A stretch of 64,000 nt of DNA from Diphasiastrum complanatum (GCA_029204225.1 CM055095.1:12059506-12123505); one strand, 5' to 3'; positions 11,036-23,238 are shown, counted from the stretch's first letter. Numbers and translations are program-made. Notes: generated from the letters alone by a model not told the origin.

Positions 11036-12610
11036 ATGTTGGAAGTCAATGATAGGCTTACCTCAAGTAACTATTCATTGTGGAAGGTGAGGATGGAATC
11101 ACTTCTTGAGATGAATGGCTTGTTCAAGTTATTCTTAATGGATTGTTGGATGCTCATGCTAACATTGTTCAAAGTATTGCTATTCAAAAGACTTTGCCAA
11201 GTTTGATGGATCTTCAAGAGATATTGATGAATGAAGAATATAGGCTTCAAGCAAGAGGTGGATCTACATCGACACTTCAAGAAGAGGCTATGTTCACAAA
11301 GGGAAAATTCAAGGGCAAAACCAAAAGTAAGCGGTCTAAAGGGCAAAATCAAGTGGATGCTTCTTCAAATGGCAAAACGATGGATAGATCAAAGCTCAAG
11401 TGCTTCTATTGTGGCATTAAAGGACACTTTTCAAGTGTGTGCTACAAGAAGAAGAGAAATCAAGGAGACAAGCAAGGTAATCTAAGCTCTTGATGAGGAT
11501 GGTTTGGATGTTCAAGATGCAAATGATGATGCTTTTGTGATGTCTTCATGTATATTTGCTAATGATGGAGATCTAGATCCTTGGTGGATTGATAGTGGAG
11601 CAAGTTCACACATGACTTTCACAAAGCGTACTTCACTTCTTTGTTGGCATATGGAGAGGACAAGAGGGTGATCTACACGACCAATGAGTGTGCAATCAAA
11701 TGGATTGACACAATTCCTATTTCTCTCTCTACAAATAGGAATGTTCATTTGGAGGATGTATTGTTTATTCCATCTATTATCAAGAAATAGCTTAGTGTGA
11801 GTCAAATGCTAAATAAAGGCCTCAAGGTTGAGTTTGATGGAGATGCTTGTATGATCAAAAGGAAGGATGTCTTGATTGGAAAAGGCAAAAGACAAGGAAA
11901 GTTGTTCAAACTAGATGCTTGTGTTATTGCTAACCAAGCTGGATGTGTTGCAAGAGAGCAAATGCGTATTCAAGAGGTTTGGCATAAAAGGATGGGACAC
12001 CTCAACTTCAAGTCATTGGAGTTAATGGCTAGAAAGAAGGTTGTGATAGATCTTCCAAGTTCCTTAAGTAGCATCAATCATGTTTGTGAGTCTTGTGATT
12101 TGTCTAAGTCACATAGACTACCTTATACTAGATCTACATCTAGATCTACAAAGCCTTGTCAACTTGTACATTTGGATATTCATGGATTTATTACAATTAG
12201 CAATAGTGGAGCTAAGATGTATGTAACTTTTATTGATGATTTTAGTAGATTTTTTTGGATCTATCTACTAAAGAGCAAAGATGAAGTGTATTATGTCTTT
12301 GTTAAGTTCAAGAATGCAAGGGAGAACTAATTTTCCACAAAGATCAAGTGCTTAAGGAGTGACAATGGTGGTGAGTACATATCTACCAAGTTCAAGGCTT
12401 TTTGTGATGAGCATGGGAGCAAGAGGGAGTATACAACATCAAGGACCTCACAACAAAATGGAGTCGCTGAAAGGAAGAATAGGACTTTATGTGAATATTG
12501 AGGTGCAATATCATTCTGTGATGGAGCAAGTCATTGCAAAGGAGGTGGAGCTTCAACATGTGTCCTATCTTTACCAAAGCATTGGGAAAGGACTTGTTCA
12601 TGTAGCATAG
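11036..12610 (+). pseudogene. Copia gag-protease-integrase with RT deleted
   Basis: The gag starts at 11036 with a typical LTSSNYSLWKVRM. After a frameshift, the frame 11143-11493 carries a CCHC zinc knuckle (CFYCGIKGHFSSVC). Protease follows with WWIDSGASSHM (about 11580-11615). The frame 11797-12330 gives the integrase zinc-binding domain (WHKRMGHL...CESC) and core (HLDIHG, FIDDFSR). A stop at 12328-12330 is followed by SDNGGEY and the catalytic-Glu segment NGVAERKNRT. At about 12500 the sequence jumps to the last part of RNase H (VEYHS-like...EVELQHV). The whole reverse transcriptase is therefore missing. Polyprotein order and LTR position fit a single internally deleted element. Confidence 0.85.
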
Positions 12611-12663
12611 GACATAACTTGGAGTGTTATCAAAGTCTATGCTAAAACTAGTTAAAGAGGGAG

Positions 12664-13455
12664 TGTGAAAGATTCAACTACTTTAGTCATATTTGCTACA
12701 TTTCTATATTTGACAAATTGAGGCCATCTTTGTTTTAGACTTAGAGTTTGACTTTTCAAAATTATATTAGCCTAAATGTCATTTGAATTACCTATATGGA
12801 AATAGAGGGAAAGTTAGAAGTCGAGTTTGAGTATATTCAAATTTAAATGTTGGGTACATTGAATCTAGACCCAAAAATAGTAGGGTTTACATTTTGGAGG
12901 GAAAGTCAAGTGGCCAAATAAGATTTGGACCTGCCGCTAAAAGGATGTAACTCATGGAGAGACATATCTTCTCTCTTCTCTATCTCATTTCATGCTTATA
13001 CATGGTTCTCTTGGGTTCTACTATCCATTGGTGCACTATACTTGTGATTTCTTGCAATTCTATTTGTAGAATAATCTACATTTGCTATTTTTGGATCCAC
13101 ACGTGTGAAATACAGTAGCTTGCTAGTTTTGTATGGACAGCAACAATACTTTACCTTTTGATTCATGTTTGATCAAGTTCTATTAGAGGTTTGGACCTAC
13201 TATAAAAGGATGTAACTCGTGGAGAGACATATCTTCTCTCTTCTCTATCTCATTTCATGCTTATACATGGTTCTCTTGGGTTCTACTATCCATTGGTTCA
13301 CTATACTTGTGATTGCTTGCAATTCTAAGTGTAGAATGGTCTATATTTGCTATTTTTGGATTCACACGTGTGAAATACAATAGCTTGTTGGTATTGTATG
13401 GACAACAATAGTACTTTATCTTTTGATTCATGTTTGATCAAGTTCTATTAGAGTT
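12664..13455 (+). repeat. Copia 3' LTR with a duplicated 266-bp promoter segment
   Basis: A polypurine tract (AAAGAGGGAG, about 12653-12662) precedes TGTGAAAGATTC at 12664. Inside, a 266-bp unit starting TTTGGACCT is present twice in tandem (12924-13189 and 13190-13455). Each unit holds (TA)TAAAAGGATGTAAC, a CT-rich initiator-like tract and an ACACGTGTGAAAT palindrome. The second unit keeps an intact TATAAAA; the first has decayed to GCTAAAA. The right end of the LTR is uncertain and may lie beyond 13455. Confidence 0.75.
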
Positions 13456-14313
13456 TGCATCGCATTTTGTGTGTAGATGCTGATTTTTCTACATTGGTGA
13501 GATTGGTAGAGTAGCTTCTTTTGTAACCTAAGATTCTTTATGGATTTGGATTATCATTGATCTGAAATTCTTCACAGTTATGCCATACTGACCAAAGGGA
13601 AGTAGAGTTTTTCCATAAAGTCAGACCTCACTTCATACTTTTCTCATAAGTTGCAAGTTATGCAGAAGTTCATCCAAATTCTGTAGGGAACAACAGTTTC
13701 AAGGAGGTGATTGCTCTCTAACACATGTTAATAGCTTTCCATCCCTCTCAAAATTAAAAGTATTTGCAAAACTGCAATTCCATCTTATGTTCTCATCATG
13801 TAGACTTACAAGAAGATCTGGGTAGGAAAAATTTCTTAATCCTCAATATGCAATAACTGGAATCATGTATTGATGTTGCCATCAGTCCATACTAACTGGA
13901 TAAATATATTTACATTCAACGTATCTATGAAGTTAAACTAAACGACATGATTTAGAACATTGTGGAGTGATGCATGCAATCACAACTTTAATTGAGTGAA
14001 ATCCAACAATGAAACAAGTAACCAGATCTACCGTCGCAAATCATCCAACATTATTTGAAAGCTTTCTCAAGAAAACATGAAATTATGAATAGATTTACAC
14101 AAATTCTCAGCATCTTTAGTCAAAATCAACCATGTAGAAGAGCACTCTACCACAGTTTCAAAAAGCATGTTTCAAACAGGAATTAGTAAAATTATATTCG
14201 AACTTCTCTTGAGAAATTAGGACTCCATCCAAGATTTGTGCATCCAAGTGCTTTCACCTTCCAATACGATGTAGAGCTTGTCTCCAACCCATCCAATACC
14301 ACATCTTAGCCAG
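13456..14313. other. No gene recognised
   Basis: Noncoding sequence between two LTR-related blocks. It could be the leader of the minus-strand copia element whose primer-binding site lies at 14314, but no gag is recognised. Confidence 0.4.
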
Positions 14314-14860
14314 GCTCTGATACTAATGTAAAGACCAACCAAGAAAGCTACTAATATGAGGAGATGATCAACACATAAAAAGACTAGTGGGAGCCAAACC
14401 ACCCATCCAACTGAGATGTATCCGAGCACCTCACCCCCCGAGCCATGACAATTGAATACATGAGGAGAGGAGAGAAACTGGCAACCTAGAGCCTTAAAGC
14501 TTAGAATGGAACAGGACGTGTCCTACCCGTATACATAGGTATGATCATATCTCTAACGAACAAGTTAATGATATGATGAGCTTTCCTTATGCGTCTTTGA
14601 TAATCCCGAGAGTACTATAGTTACTCTAATGAGGTAAAAGCCTCATTTCTAGCATCTCACGCAAGAAATCAACAATTCATTTTAGTATCCATAGATTTAA
14701 CTACCTCTTATCAATTCGGAGATTTAGACTGAACTCGTACACAAGTACATATAGACTACAATTTGTAGGAGAATATTATCCACTAAAGTAAACAAAAATC
14801 TCCATAAGCAAAAAACAATGTACTTTATGATAAATGTCTGAGAGATCCATAGGTCTCAAT
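14314..14860 (-). repeat. Possible minus-strand copia LTR with decayed primer-binding site
   Basis: GCTCTGATACTAA (14314-14326) is the reverse complement of a copia primer-binding site with two changes. It is followed at 14327 by TGTAAAGACC, which would be the inner LTR end. GGTCTCA near 14852-14858 roughly complements AGACC and may mark the outer end. No second copy was found, so the extent is a guess. Confidence 0.35.
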
Positions 14861-14864
14861 AAAA

Positions 14865-15560
14865 TGTGAAGAATTGCCAAAAATTGGCAAATCTAGCTTG
14901 ATCAGAAACCATGTAGAATAGTGTAAATTGTGTACAAAAGTGGGTCCCACACATGTGAGGCCATGATTCCACATGGAAAATCCATCCTTAGGTTAGGTTA
15001 AGTCTATAGGGTTGGTCATGTCATTTTGGTAGAGATTCCTAGATGATGGGACCTACACCTAAGTTTAAGGTGAAAAATTGACCAACTAGTCACCTACTAG
15101 GCATGACTCTAGGAATTAGGCTAGGGTTGCAAATTAGAGCAAGAGAGCCAAGTTAAATTATTTATTATATGCTGGAAGTCCACCTAACTCCACAAAGGAA
15201 GTCACATTTGCTATGTATTCCAAGCACCCATAGTGCGAAGATAGATTGTTTTTTGGAGCTCATTGGCAATCTCGAGCTACTCCACATTGTACATTGAGTT
15301 TTTGTGATCCAAATGCAACCAAGTCAATTCATATTTGTTTCTCAGCTTTCAGGTTGTACTACATCATGTAGTACACATGTTCCAAGTCGGATTTAGTGAT
15401 TGATCAATGCTATTGATTGTTCTTGCTTGTTGATTGTCAAATTGCCCATCTAGATCAACTTTTTTGTGTCTAGTTTTTTTATAGGTTGTAAAGCAAGCAT
15501 CCAATCACTCTTGTGGATCTTTTGTAAATCCATTTATGGTCCTAAATTATAGTACTTTCA
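14865..15560 (+). repeat. Copia 5' LTR, family B (696 bp)
   Basis: TGTGAAGAATTGCC at 14865 to CTTTCA at 15560. It aligns throughout with the LTRs at 9264-9946 and 52242-52929. A primer-binding site follows it after two bases, so it is a 5' LTR. The ACACGTGT box of the other copies has decayed here to ACACATGT (about 15380). Confidence 0.85.
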
Positions 15561-15562
15561 AA

Positions 15563-15575
15563 TGGTATCAGATCC
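15563..15575 (+). promoter_or_regulatory. Copia primer-binding site, slightly decayed
   Basis: TGGTATCAGATCC differs from the usual TGGTATCAGAGC at one position within the first twelve bases. The leader that follows has no gag within 1.5 kb, so the element is internally deleted. Confidence 0.85.
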
Positions 15576-17169
15576 AAGTACAAGAGCATAAGACATTGAT
15601 AAAAAACAAATCCATTTTTAGCAAGTTTTGGTGCTAAAAACTAGTATTGAGAGGGCGAGCTAGAATCTTGATTTTGGTGAGGGTATTTGATTCAAAACCT
15701 GGTAGAGATCCAAATCTGTACTGTTCACACGTGTAGGCACGTATGAACCTTCATTTATTTCATGATATTCATTTGATCACTAAAAATTCAATTTTTGAGT
15801 TCTTGATGAGATTTTTGGTGCTAATATTAGAAAAAGCCACCAAGTGTGAGTGCCATTGATTAGATTTGACATAGGGTCATGAGATCTAATTAATATAGGC
15901 TGAAATCAGGTTCTCTAAATTTGTCTACTTCAGATTGAAAGCCAAGACAACTTAGATTTTTGAACTTCAATCATCAACTACGGGTTAATTTTTGAGAAAT
16001 CATTTTTTCTTGTCCTTCATATCTATCTACAACATTTTTTACTCATACATTAATAAAAAAACATTAGTCGTAGTGGTTCATATAAAGTGGACTTGTAAAA
16101 TTTTTGTCTGTTTTTAATGACTCCAAAAATATTTGCAATCCAAAATAAATGCTTTTTGTTATTGTCATAAGTCAGATGTGGAATAAGCATATCAAATTGA
16201 ATTTTATGAAAATCACTACATCACTTCATTCTAATAGCTTTTACAGTTTGTCAATTTTCTCACAAGGCCAAATAAATATCACAAATCATAAAATGTCAAT
16301 ACTTTTTACAGCTGTTGAGGATTCAAGAATCTCTTTTAGAGTTGTTATTTTTGGCAAGGCTTAAAATACCAATTGCTCTCAGTATTGTGCTACTCATGCT
16401 CTAGAGAAAAATAGTTAAGTGGATTTTTTTTTTCTAGTGGCTTTTAGAATGGTCCTCATAGAGTACACCATTGAACTAGGGACTCACTCATGTGTTAAGC
16501 CATTCTCTGACACAACTTAAAACCTATTGAAAATCTGTCCTTGGTGCATCACTAAATTCTTCACTTTCCATAGATCTTTCCCTTGTTGAATCTCTAAACC
16601 CTTCACCTGTGGAAGGTGCAGCAATCTATAGGCAGGAGAGAGCCCTCTCTGATGCTTGAAATGTATTGAAGATTTCCTTGCATTTCTTTACCTTGAATGG
16701 TATCCTTCTGCTCAGAAATAAGATAACTAGGCAATGATGGATTTGATCGATGCTCTTCTTCTTTTTCTGCAACAAAACATCAATGCATTTCCATTCATTT
16801 TTTTGGCTTGAAATGATCTCATGTTAGAAATGTTCAGGTAGCTAGAAGTGCTACACTTCTCAGTACAAGAAATGCCTTCTACTTTCATTCAGCTTATAAG
16901 CTCAACCTCAAATATGAATCCTGATTATCATGTGAAATTTGAGAGTCTTTTTTTTATCTATATCTTAATGTTTCATTTTCAAGAGGTTCTACAGAAGTAA
17001 CCAACATGAACATGTGTAAAATATCAACAAGTCAATCATATTAGCATGACTAAAATGAGAATGGAAATGGCCTAAACAAATATTGAACACATTCTCTAGA
17101 ATTGCAAGCCAGACGGAGCATGTTATTTATAGTTTGTCAAATAGTAAAATTTCACACATTTTTTAGTTT
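15576..17169. other. Leader and unrecognised sequence
   Basis: The first part (to about 16000) looks like an untranslated copia leader and carries another CACACGTGT word near 15728. From 16000 to 17169 I see no supported gene. The 71-codon frame at 16149-16364 has no resemblance to a family. Confidence 0.4.
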
Positions 17170-17350
17170 TATCTTGTACCTTGATGCTTGCTTAAGACCA
17201 TACAAACTCTTTTGTAGAAAACAAACATGATTTGGCTTGCTATGTAAAATGTAGCCCTCAGGTTGCTCCATGAACACATCCTCCTCAAGATCCCCATTCA
17301 AGAATGCATTTTTAATATCCAATTTCCATAGATCTCATCCAAAAAGTGTA
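17170..17350 (-). pseudogene. Copia reverse transcriptase fragment
   Basis: On the minus strand this reads [19 protein letters not shown], then EQPEGY and [14 protein letters not shown]. This is the finger/palm part of copia RT upstream of YVDD. It is cut off at both ends; the lower end joins unrelated sequence before YVDD. An RNase H fragment on the opposite strand lies 100 bp away, so the two did not come from one collinear copy. Confidence 0.8.
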
Positions 17351-17454
17351 GCAAGTAAGCTTTTATGTAGATCTTAGGAAGTGGACGACTGGTCTACTGC
17401 TACACTACAACCCGAGACCTAGCCACCGCAAGGATAGATTTACTTCCAACAATC

Positions 17455-17600
17455 AGAGTATATCGCAGCCTCTCAAGCTACAAAGGGAGCAATATGGTTG
17501 AGAAACTTACTTTCAGATATCAGTTTGAATCAATATGCTCTGACAATTCTAATTTGTGACTATCAAATGGCCATTGCTTTTCAGCCCTACATGCTATCTT
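17455..17600 (+). pseudogene. Copia RNase H fragment
   Basis: The + strand reads SEYIAASQATKGAIWLRNLL followed by a decayed CDNQ-like ICDYQMAIA. This is the copia RNase H segment that surrounds the catalytic Glu of EAEY (here SEY) and the following Asp. No LTR is attached. Confidence 0.7.
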
Positions 17601-17773
17601 CTGTCCTTTGGGAGCTTTTGGGTTTTAAAATTTTAATATCTTTTCTCAGTAGTGCTTCAATCCCTACTCTAATCTAGATCCATTCAATTTGAATATTGAG
17701 ACTCGTATCTGGTGGAATACATAAAGAATCAATAGAAATGAGAAGATAAAAAATACAAATGACAATCATGTTT

Positions 17774-18840
17774 CTAACTTAGGAAGTCAAGAGTATTAAA
17801 GATCACCACGTTTTGATGAAATATAGCGCAAGTAGATGATGTACCTGCAATGGCCAGCTCATCTACCAAATGCACAATGAGATGCATTTGAATGGTGAGA
17901 ATGGATGTGGGAAAGTGCTTCTCGATCAAACACATTGCCTCGATGAAGCTTTGTCTTGCCGCCTCAATGGATGCCAATGATATCTCCTTGGATGAAATGT
18001 ATCTTCATAAGAAAAGTAAACAACAACAACATACGCATTAGTAAGATCATCATCTTGAATTATCCCAAGAAAAAATGATGTGAGTCGCATTCACCATACC
18101 TCACCAAACCATTGATTTTGTAGATTCCACTCCTTTACTCCTCTGTCAAAAACCCTCTCAACACCAAGGGAAGCACAAACTTCATGCACAAAAACAATCT
18201 GCCCATTGAGGTACATATATACGCAATGAGATCATCATGAAATTACAAAACATGTTATAAAATGTAATCCACAATGTTGAGGTGGAAGCACGTCAAAAAA
18301 CATGCCATGCCAACTTGTAAAAATTTATGCCAATCATGAGACTTTAGTCCACTTAGTTTGTTGTCCCTTGTGAAGGCACCCTTTAGGCATCACATGTGTC
18401 CCGTCGAAGTTCAAAATGAGGCAATTGCCTTCTTTACAATCGTCTCTTCTCTTTGCGAAGTGCTCCCAAATTGTGCTCCCTGCATTCTTGAATATGTGCA
18501 TCGGAAACAAAAGATGGTTTATCAACAATTCCCCCCAATATGGAAGTTTATGAAATATTGATAACCTCTTCATGCCAGGAGGGGGTCGCCCTAGACCTTG
18601 ATTGGATCTCCAAATTTGAAGCCAATCACTTGCCTGCAACATTAAGAAACAAGCACGCACATTTAATTGAGAAAATTATAACTAGAACATATTTAAAGAG
18701 AGACACTATTAAAAAAATAAATGAAATTGAATATTGGCCCAAATATTATGTGTTGTACCTTCATGGTGTGGGGATGTTGACCAACAAGCCCCTCATTGAT
18801 AGGGTGATTGGTAAGTGGAAGGTGTCGAGTGTGGCCCTCA
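17774..18840 (-). pseudogene. CACTA (En/Spm) transposase remnant
   Basis: Read on the minus strand from 18840 down: an HTRHLP segment resembling the GHRRFLP box (about 18836-18760), then SIFHKLPYWGELLINH...MHIFKNAG (frame 18660-18334), which matches the LPYWKxLLxRHNLDVMHIEKN signature of the CACTA transposase, then IEKHFPTSILTIQMHLIVHLVDEL (17977-17774), the start of the associated DUF4218 region. Frameshifts separate the blocks. The protein is cut within DUF4218 after VDELAIAGT; the missing continuation is found detached at 21.6 kb. No CACTA termini were found. A copia fragment abuts its upstream end at about 18838. Confidence 0.75.
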
Positions 18841-19558
18841 TAAACCATCTTTCGTAGATGTACCTAACCTCATGGCTTTGTCACTTTCACATAAAGTCCT
18901 ATTCTTCCTCTCAGTCACTCCATTTTGTTGTGGGGTCCTTGGGGTTGTATACTCCCTCTTAATCCCATGCTCATCACAAAAGGCCTTGAACTTGGTAGAT
19001 ATGTACTCTCCACCATTGTCACTTGTTAAGAACTTGATCCTTGTGGAAAATTGGTTCTCCCTTGAATTCTTGAACTTAACAAAGACATCATACACTTCAT
19101 CCTTGCTCTTTAGTAGATAGATCCAACAAAATCTACTAAAATCATCAATGAAAGTTACATACATTTTAGCTCCACTATTGCTAGTTGTAGTAATACCATG
19201 AATATTTGAATGTACAATTAGAAAAGGCTTTGTAGATCTAGATGTAGATCTAGCATAAGGTAGTCTATGTGAACTTCCCTTGTCTTTTCTTTTTTTCAAA
19301 CAAGATATCCTTCCACTTGATCATGCAAGCATCTCCATCAAACTCAACTTTGAAACCTTTACTTAGCAATTGACTCACACTAAGTAAATTTTTGGTATTG
19401 GAAGGTATGAACAAAATATCCTTCAAATGAACATTCCTATTTGTAGAGAGAGAAATAGGAATTGTGCCAATCCCTTTGATTGCACACTCGCCATCATTGG
19501 CTGTGTAGGTCACCCTCTTGTCATCTCCATATGCCAACAAGGTAGCCTTTTGGTCCAT
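18838..19558 (-). pseudogene. Copia protease/integrase fragment
   Basis: Minus-strand frames 19558-19265 and 19299-18838 give the post-protease segment (LFIPSNTKNLLSVSQLLSKG) and then the integrase core: FIDDFSRF, SDNGGEY and NGVTERKNRT. The first catalytic Asp is Asn here (HSNIHG, against HLDIHG in the copy at 11.8 kb). The integrase zinc-binding part is deleted between LFEKKKRQGK and SHRLPY. The fragment is joined upstream at about 19550 to an RNase H sequence, so domain order along the strand is RT-RNase H-protease-integrase, the reverse of a normal copia element. Confidence 0.8.
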
Positions 19559-20954
19559 AAAACCTCTTTTGTTGTGGTTGTAAGAGATTTGTATTCAGCT
19601 TCACAAGATGATAAGAAAATAGTTGCTTTTTTCTTTGATAGCCAAGAAACCAAGTTCCCTCCAAAAAATATAGTGTAAGCACTTGTGGATTTCCTATCCA
19701 ACCTGTCTCCTGCAAATCTGAATCTGAAAAAGCAATCAAAGTCAGATCTTCTCCTTTGTAGAATAATCCATAATCCAAGGTAGAAGATATATACCTCAAA
19801 ACTCTTTAGCCAACTTCCAATGATATAACTTTGGATCCTACATGTGTTGACTTAGCTTATGAACACAAAAGCTTAGATCAGGCCTAGTCACTATTACTCA
19901 AATAAGTGAGCCAATAAGACTCCTATAAAGAGTGATGTCCACAAAGGATTTTTCATCGTCTTTCGTAGGAACTTTTACAGTGTGCTCTATAGGTGTATCT
20001 ATGCCTTTATAGTTTTCCATATGAAATTCTAGGAGCATGGAAAGTGCATATCTACTTTGGCTTATAAATGCATGATCTTTCCAAAAATCTATTTCAAGGC
20101 CTAGAATATAGTGAAGAACTCCTAAGTCCTGCATCTTAAACTCAGTACCAAGTGCATGCTTAGTTTCTTCAACTAACCTCTCATTATTTCCACAAAGAAT
20201 GATATCATCTACATAGATGAGAAGTATAATTACAAAGTTATCTACAAACTTATAATACAGAGAAGGGTCATATTCACTTAGACAAAATTTGAGTGATATG
20301 AGATAGGAGTTGAGCCTTGCATACCAAGACCTTGGTGCCTGTTTCAGTCCATGCAGACTTTTGAGCAAAAGACAATCTTTTGATTCATCACCTTCTTTCA
20401 TAAAACCTGGAGGCTACTCCATGTAAATCTCCTCCTCAAGGTAATCATTGGGAAATGCATTAGAAACATCAAGCTGGAACATACTCCATTTGTGAAAACA
20501 TGCAAGAGATATGGGTATTCGAATTGTTACCATCTTTGCAGCTGGTACAAAGGTGTCTTCATAATCCAGACCTTTGATTTGTGAGTAGCCTTTGGCACAA
20601 AGTCTTGCTTTATACTTATTGATAGATCCATCATGATTATACTTGATTCTGAATACCACTTACATCCAATCACATGCATGTTGTTTGGTGGCTCCACAGG
20701 CTCCCATGTGTTGTTTGACATTAAGGCTTCAAACTCTTGGGTCATTGCTTCAATCCACTCTTTGTATTGAAGTGCTTTTTGAAAATCCTTAGGCACTTCA
20801 TCTGATATAAAAAGTGCATGATAGGAAGTTTTGTTAAAATTGAAAAACAATTCATATTGATTTCTTGGCTTGCTACAAATGTTGTACCATGCAAGTATGT
20901 AGATCATAAATGCAAAATGCCAAGTATGGCCTACATAGAACTCGAGCTACATGG
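19530..20954 (-). pseudogene. Copia reverse transcriptase/RNase H fragment
   Basis: Minus-strand frames from 20907 down to 19510 read: the RT entry (WIEAMTQEFEALMSNNTWE), VPAAKMVTIR and QLDVSNAFPNDYLEEEIY, then SLHGLKQAPRSWYARL, the active-site LIYVDDIILCG (about 20200-20235), LGLEID, ETPIEH-like sequence and the RNase H words DRKSTSAY and SSCEAEYKSL. Frameshifts lie at about 20400-20660 and 19700-19900. The protein ends at KEVLW, where the protease/integrase fragment of another copy is joined. Bases 20818-20954 recur in the opposite orientation at 41437-41562. Confidence 0.9.
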
Positions 20955-21576
20955 TTCGCGCAGGAACTCTGATTCACTCTTCTCCACTTGCATGTGTTCT
21001 TCACAGATTGTCTCATCATCATTTTTGTGAGTTGTCATTATGCATATATACATGGAACAGTTACAATGACTATGTAGGCAATGAGCGTGAATCAGTGCAG
21101 CTACTGAAAAGTGCTAAAGTAAACTGTGACGTGGTCTACATTTGGACAGGGCAGTGTGGATGACGTGGAACTCGAACTCGAAGACTTTGAGTTCGTAGGT
21201 GATCGAAGAGAATGTAGTCGAATATCTCAAACTCGAAGAGTTCATTCTCTATTGTACTTCTGCTCCAGTTGGTTGATGCAAAGACATTCGCACAGACGTT
21301 CAACTTCAAAGAGTAAGACTGCAAAATTGTCGTAGAGAGAGAGTGTGTGTATATATTTATATACTGTACTGGTGCTTAGGAATTGAGACGAACTCGAATG
21401 ATTCATGTTCTGATGACTCGAATTTTGGAGATTTGAATTCCGATGATTTGGAGTGATGCTTAATTCCAATAGGGTAGAAGGGCGAAGTCAGGTGGATATG
21501 GTTGCCTTCTAAGCCCTTTCTCGAAAGTCGCTCGAGTGGTTTGTCTATGAGCCTTGGCCTCTTTGTATAGCGAAAT
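20955..21576. other. No gene recognised
   Basis: A stretch with repeated GAACTCGA and ACTCGAA words (about 20940-21450), a short GAGA/GTGT/TATA run at 21335-21362, and no supported coding frame. It may be LTR sequence, but no ends were found. Confidence 0.4.
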
Positions 21577-21864
21577 TCACTTTTGCACTTCTTCGCTATT
21601 AAGAATGCAAAACTTATTTACCTTCTCCCTGAGGGACTCACTCATTCTCATGATCGCTCCTTTTCTTTGAGAAACCTCTCCAACAACATGCTCATCATCC
21701 TTCTTATCCCAAAGACAAGGCATAGAAGGATCATTACGAGCAAGGAACTCTGTGATATAAACCATGGAATCTTGCACTAGCCATCCTTCTGCCATGCTAC
21801 CCTCAAGCCTTGCTCTTTGTCTTATGAAGCCTTTCAGAGTTTTCATGAATCGTTCCAAGAAAAA
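21577..21864 (-). pseudogene. CACTA transposase, detached DUF4218 segment
   Basis: The minus frame reads ERFMKTLKGFIRQRARLEGS followed by MAEGWL. This matches the conserved (F)ERxMKTLKGYVRNRARPEGS-xAEGY stretch of the CACTA-associated DUF4218 region. In an intact protein it would come about ten residues after VDELAIAGT, where the 17.8-kb fragment breaks off. The two are 3.7 kb apart in the wrong order, with copia sequence between. That is consistent with rearrangement of one element or with two separate copies. Confidence 0.75.
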
Positions 21865-21936
21865 TATCCAATGGCTATGGAGAGTTCCTAAATTAAAAAT
21901 ATGAATCTATGTTAGTGATGATTCGCCAGACACTCT

Positions 21937-23238
21937 ATGGCACAAGAGACTTTGCCATATGAATTCAATGGCACTATACCAAGCAAGTCATCATGGAGCA
22001 ATCACAGGTGTGAGCATCTCAAATGCAAACAGTTGAACACCTGTGTTGCATGTCTGAAGGGTAAGATGTCACACACTCCATTTGTCAAGGACTCCTACAG
22101 AATGACCAAGATTCTGGAGTTAGTGCATTCTGACATCTATGGGCCTTTCAATGTGATCTCAGTAGGAGGCTCAAAATATTACATTACCTTTATTGATGAT
22201 TATAGTAAATTTTCCAAAGTGTATTTTATTCACAATAAATCAGAAGCATTTGACAAATTCACGGAGTATGTGATGGGCAGAGAGATGCACTAGTAGTAAA
22301 GTGAAGCAGATCAGAACAAATCGAGGTAGAGAATACATCTCAAATCGGTTCACTGACTTCTGCAATGATTGTGGCATCATTCACAGATGGACTACATCTT
22401 ACACACCGAAGTACAACAATGTTGCAGAAAGAAAGAATAGGACTCTAATAGAAGCTGCCAGGTGCATGATGGCCTACTCGAAAGCTCCAAGAGTACTGTG
22501 GGTTGAAGCAGTAGTTACAGCTGCATACATTCAAAACAGGACAAGAAAGTCTGGTATTTCTCACACGACACCACACGAATTATGGTGGGGTAGGAAATCC
22601 AATCTGACTCACATCAGAATCTTTGGCTGTGCAGCTTATGCACATATTCTTGATAAGCTTTGAAAGAAGCTTGATGAGAAAACTGAACATGAATATCTTG
22701 TAGGATATGACAATAATTCGTCATACTACAGAGTCTATATGCCAGAGATGAACACTGTGAAGACAATCAAGGATGTCAGATTTGATGAGAGCAGAAAGAT
22801 GGCCAACAATGATCCTGTCAGCTATGAAGTTCTTGAAAGACAGTACTATGGTTTGCCAATTGTGACAAAGGGAACGAGGACAAACACAAAGATGAAGATT
22901 TTTGAGTCGCTTCGCATTCGAGTGACGAGTCAGAAGACGAAAGATTCGAGAGACAGCCTTCTGCTACAGTACCTGTAAACCGAGATGGTTCCAGACCTAG
23001 CAGAGCAGACAAAGACAAAGGCATTATAGCCTCCAGGAGGATCTCCTAGAAGGTCAACAAGACAACGAAGAGCGCCAACAAGATATGTGTCAGGCAGCTC
23101 TGCTTCTACATCATAAGAGTTATGTGGATTCAGTGGCGAACGGACATTCGAGGAGGCAATTGAATGTCCATAGAAGGACAAATGGATCCAATACATGAAT
23201 GAGGAGATGGAATCCATGAGGAAGAACCAGGTATGGAC
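21937..23238 (+). pseudogene. Copia integrase to RT start, interrupted by an LTR
   Basis: The region opens just upstream with LWHKRL (zinc-binding His), then CVACLKGKM, the core HSDIYGPF and FIDDYSKF, a frameshift near 22290, NRGREYIS, NVAERKNRTLIEA, LWVEAVVTAAYIQNR, HELWWGRK and IRIFGCAAY. A TGA (22661-22663) replaces an expected Arg/Lys codon; the frame then continues with EYLVGYDNNS. RT begins at about 23185 (QYMNEEMESMRKNQVWT) and is cut at 23238 by the LTR that starts TGTTGACGCC. The three acidic integrase residues are recognisable. Confidence 0.85.
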
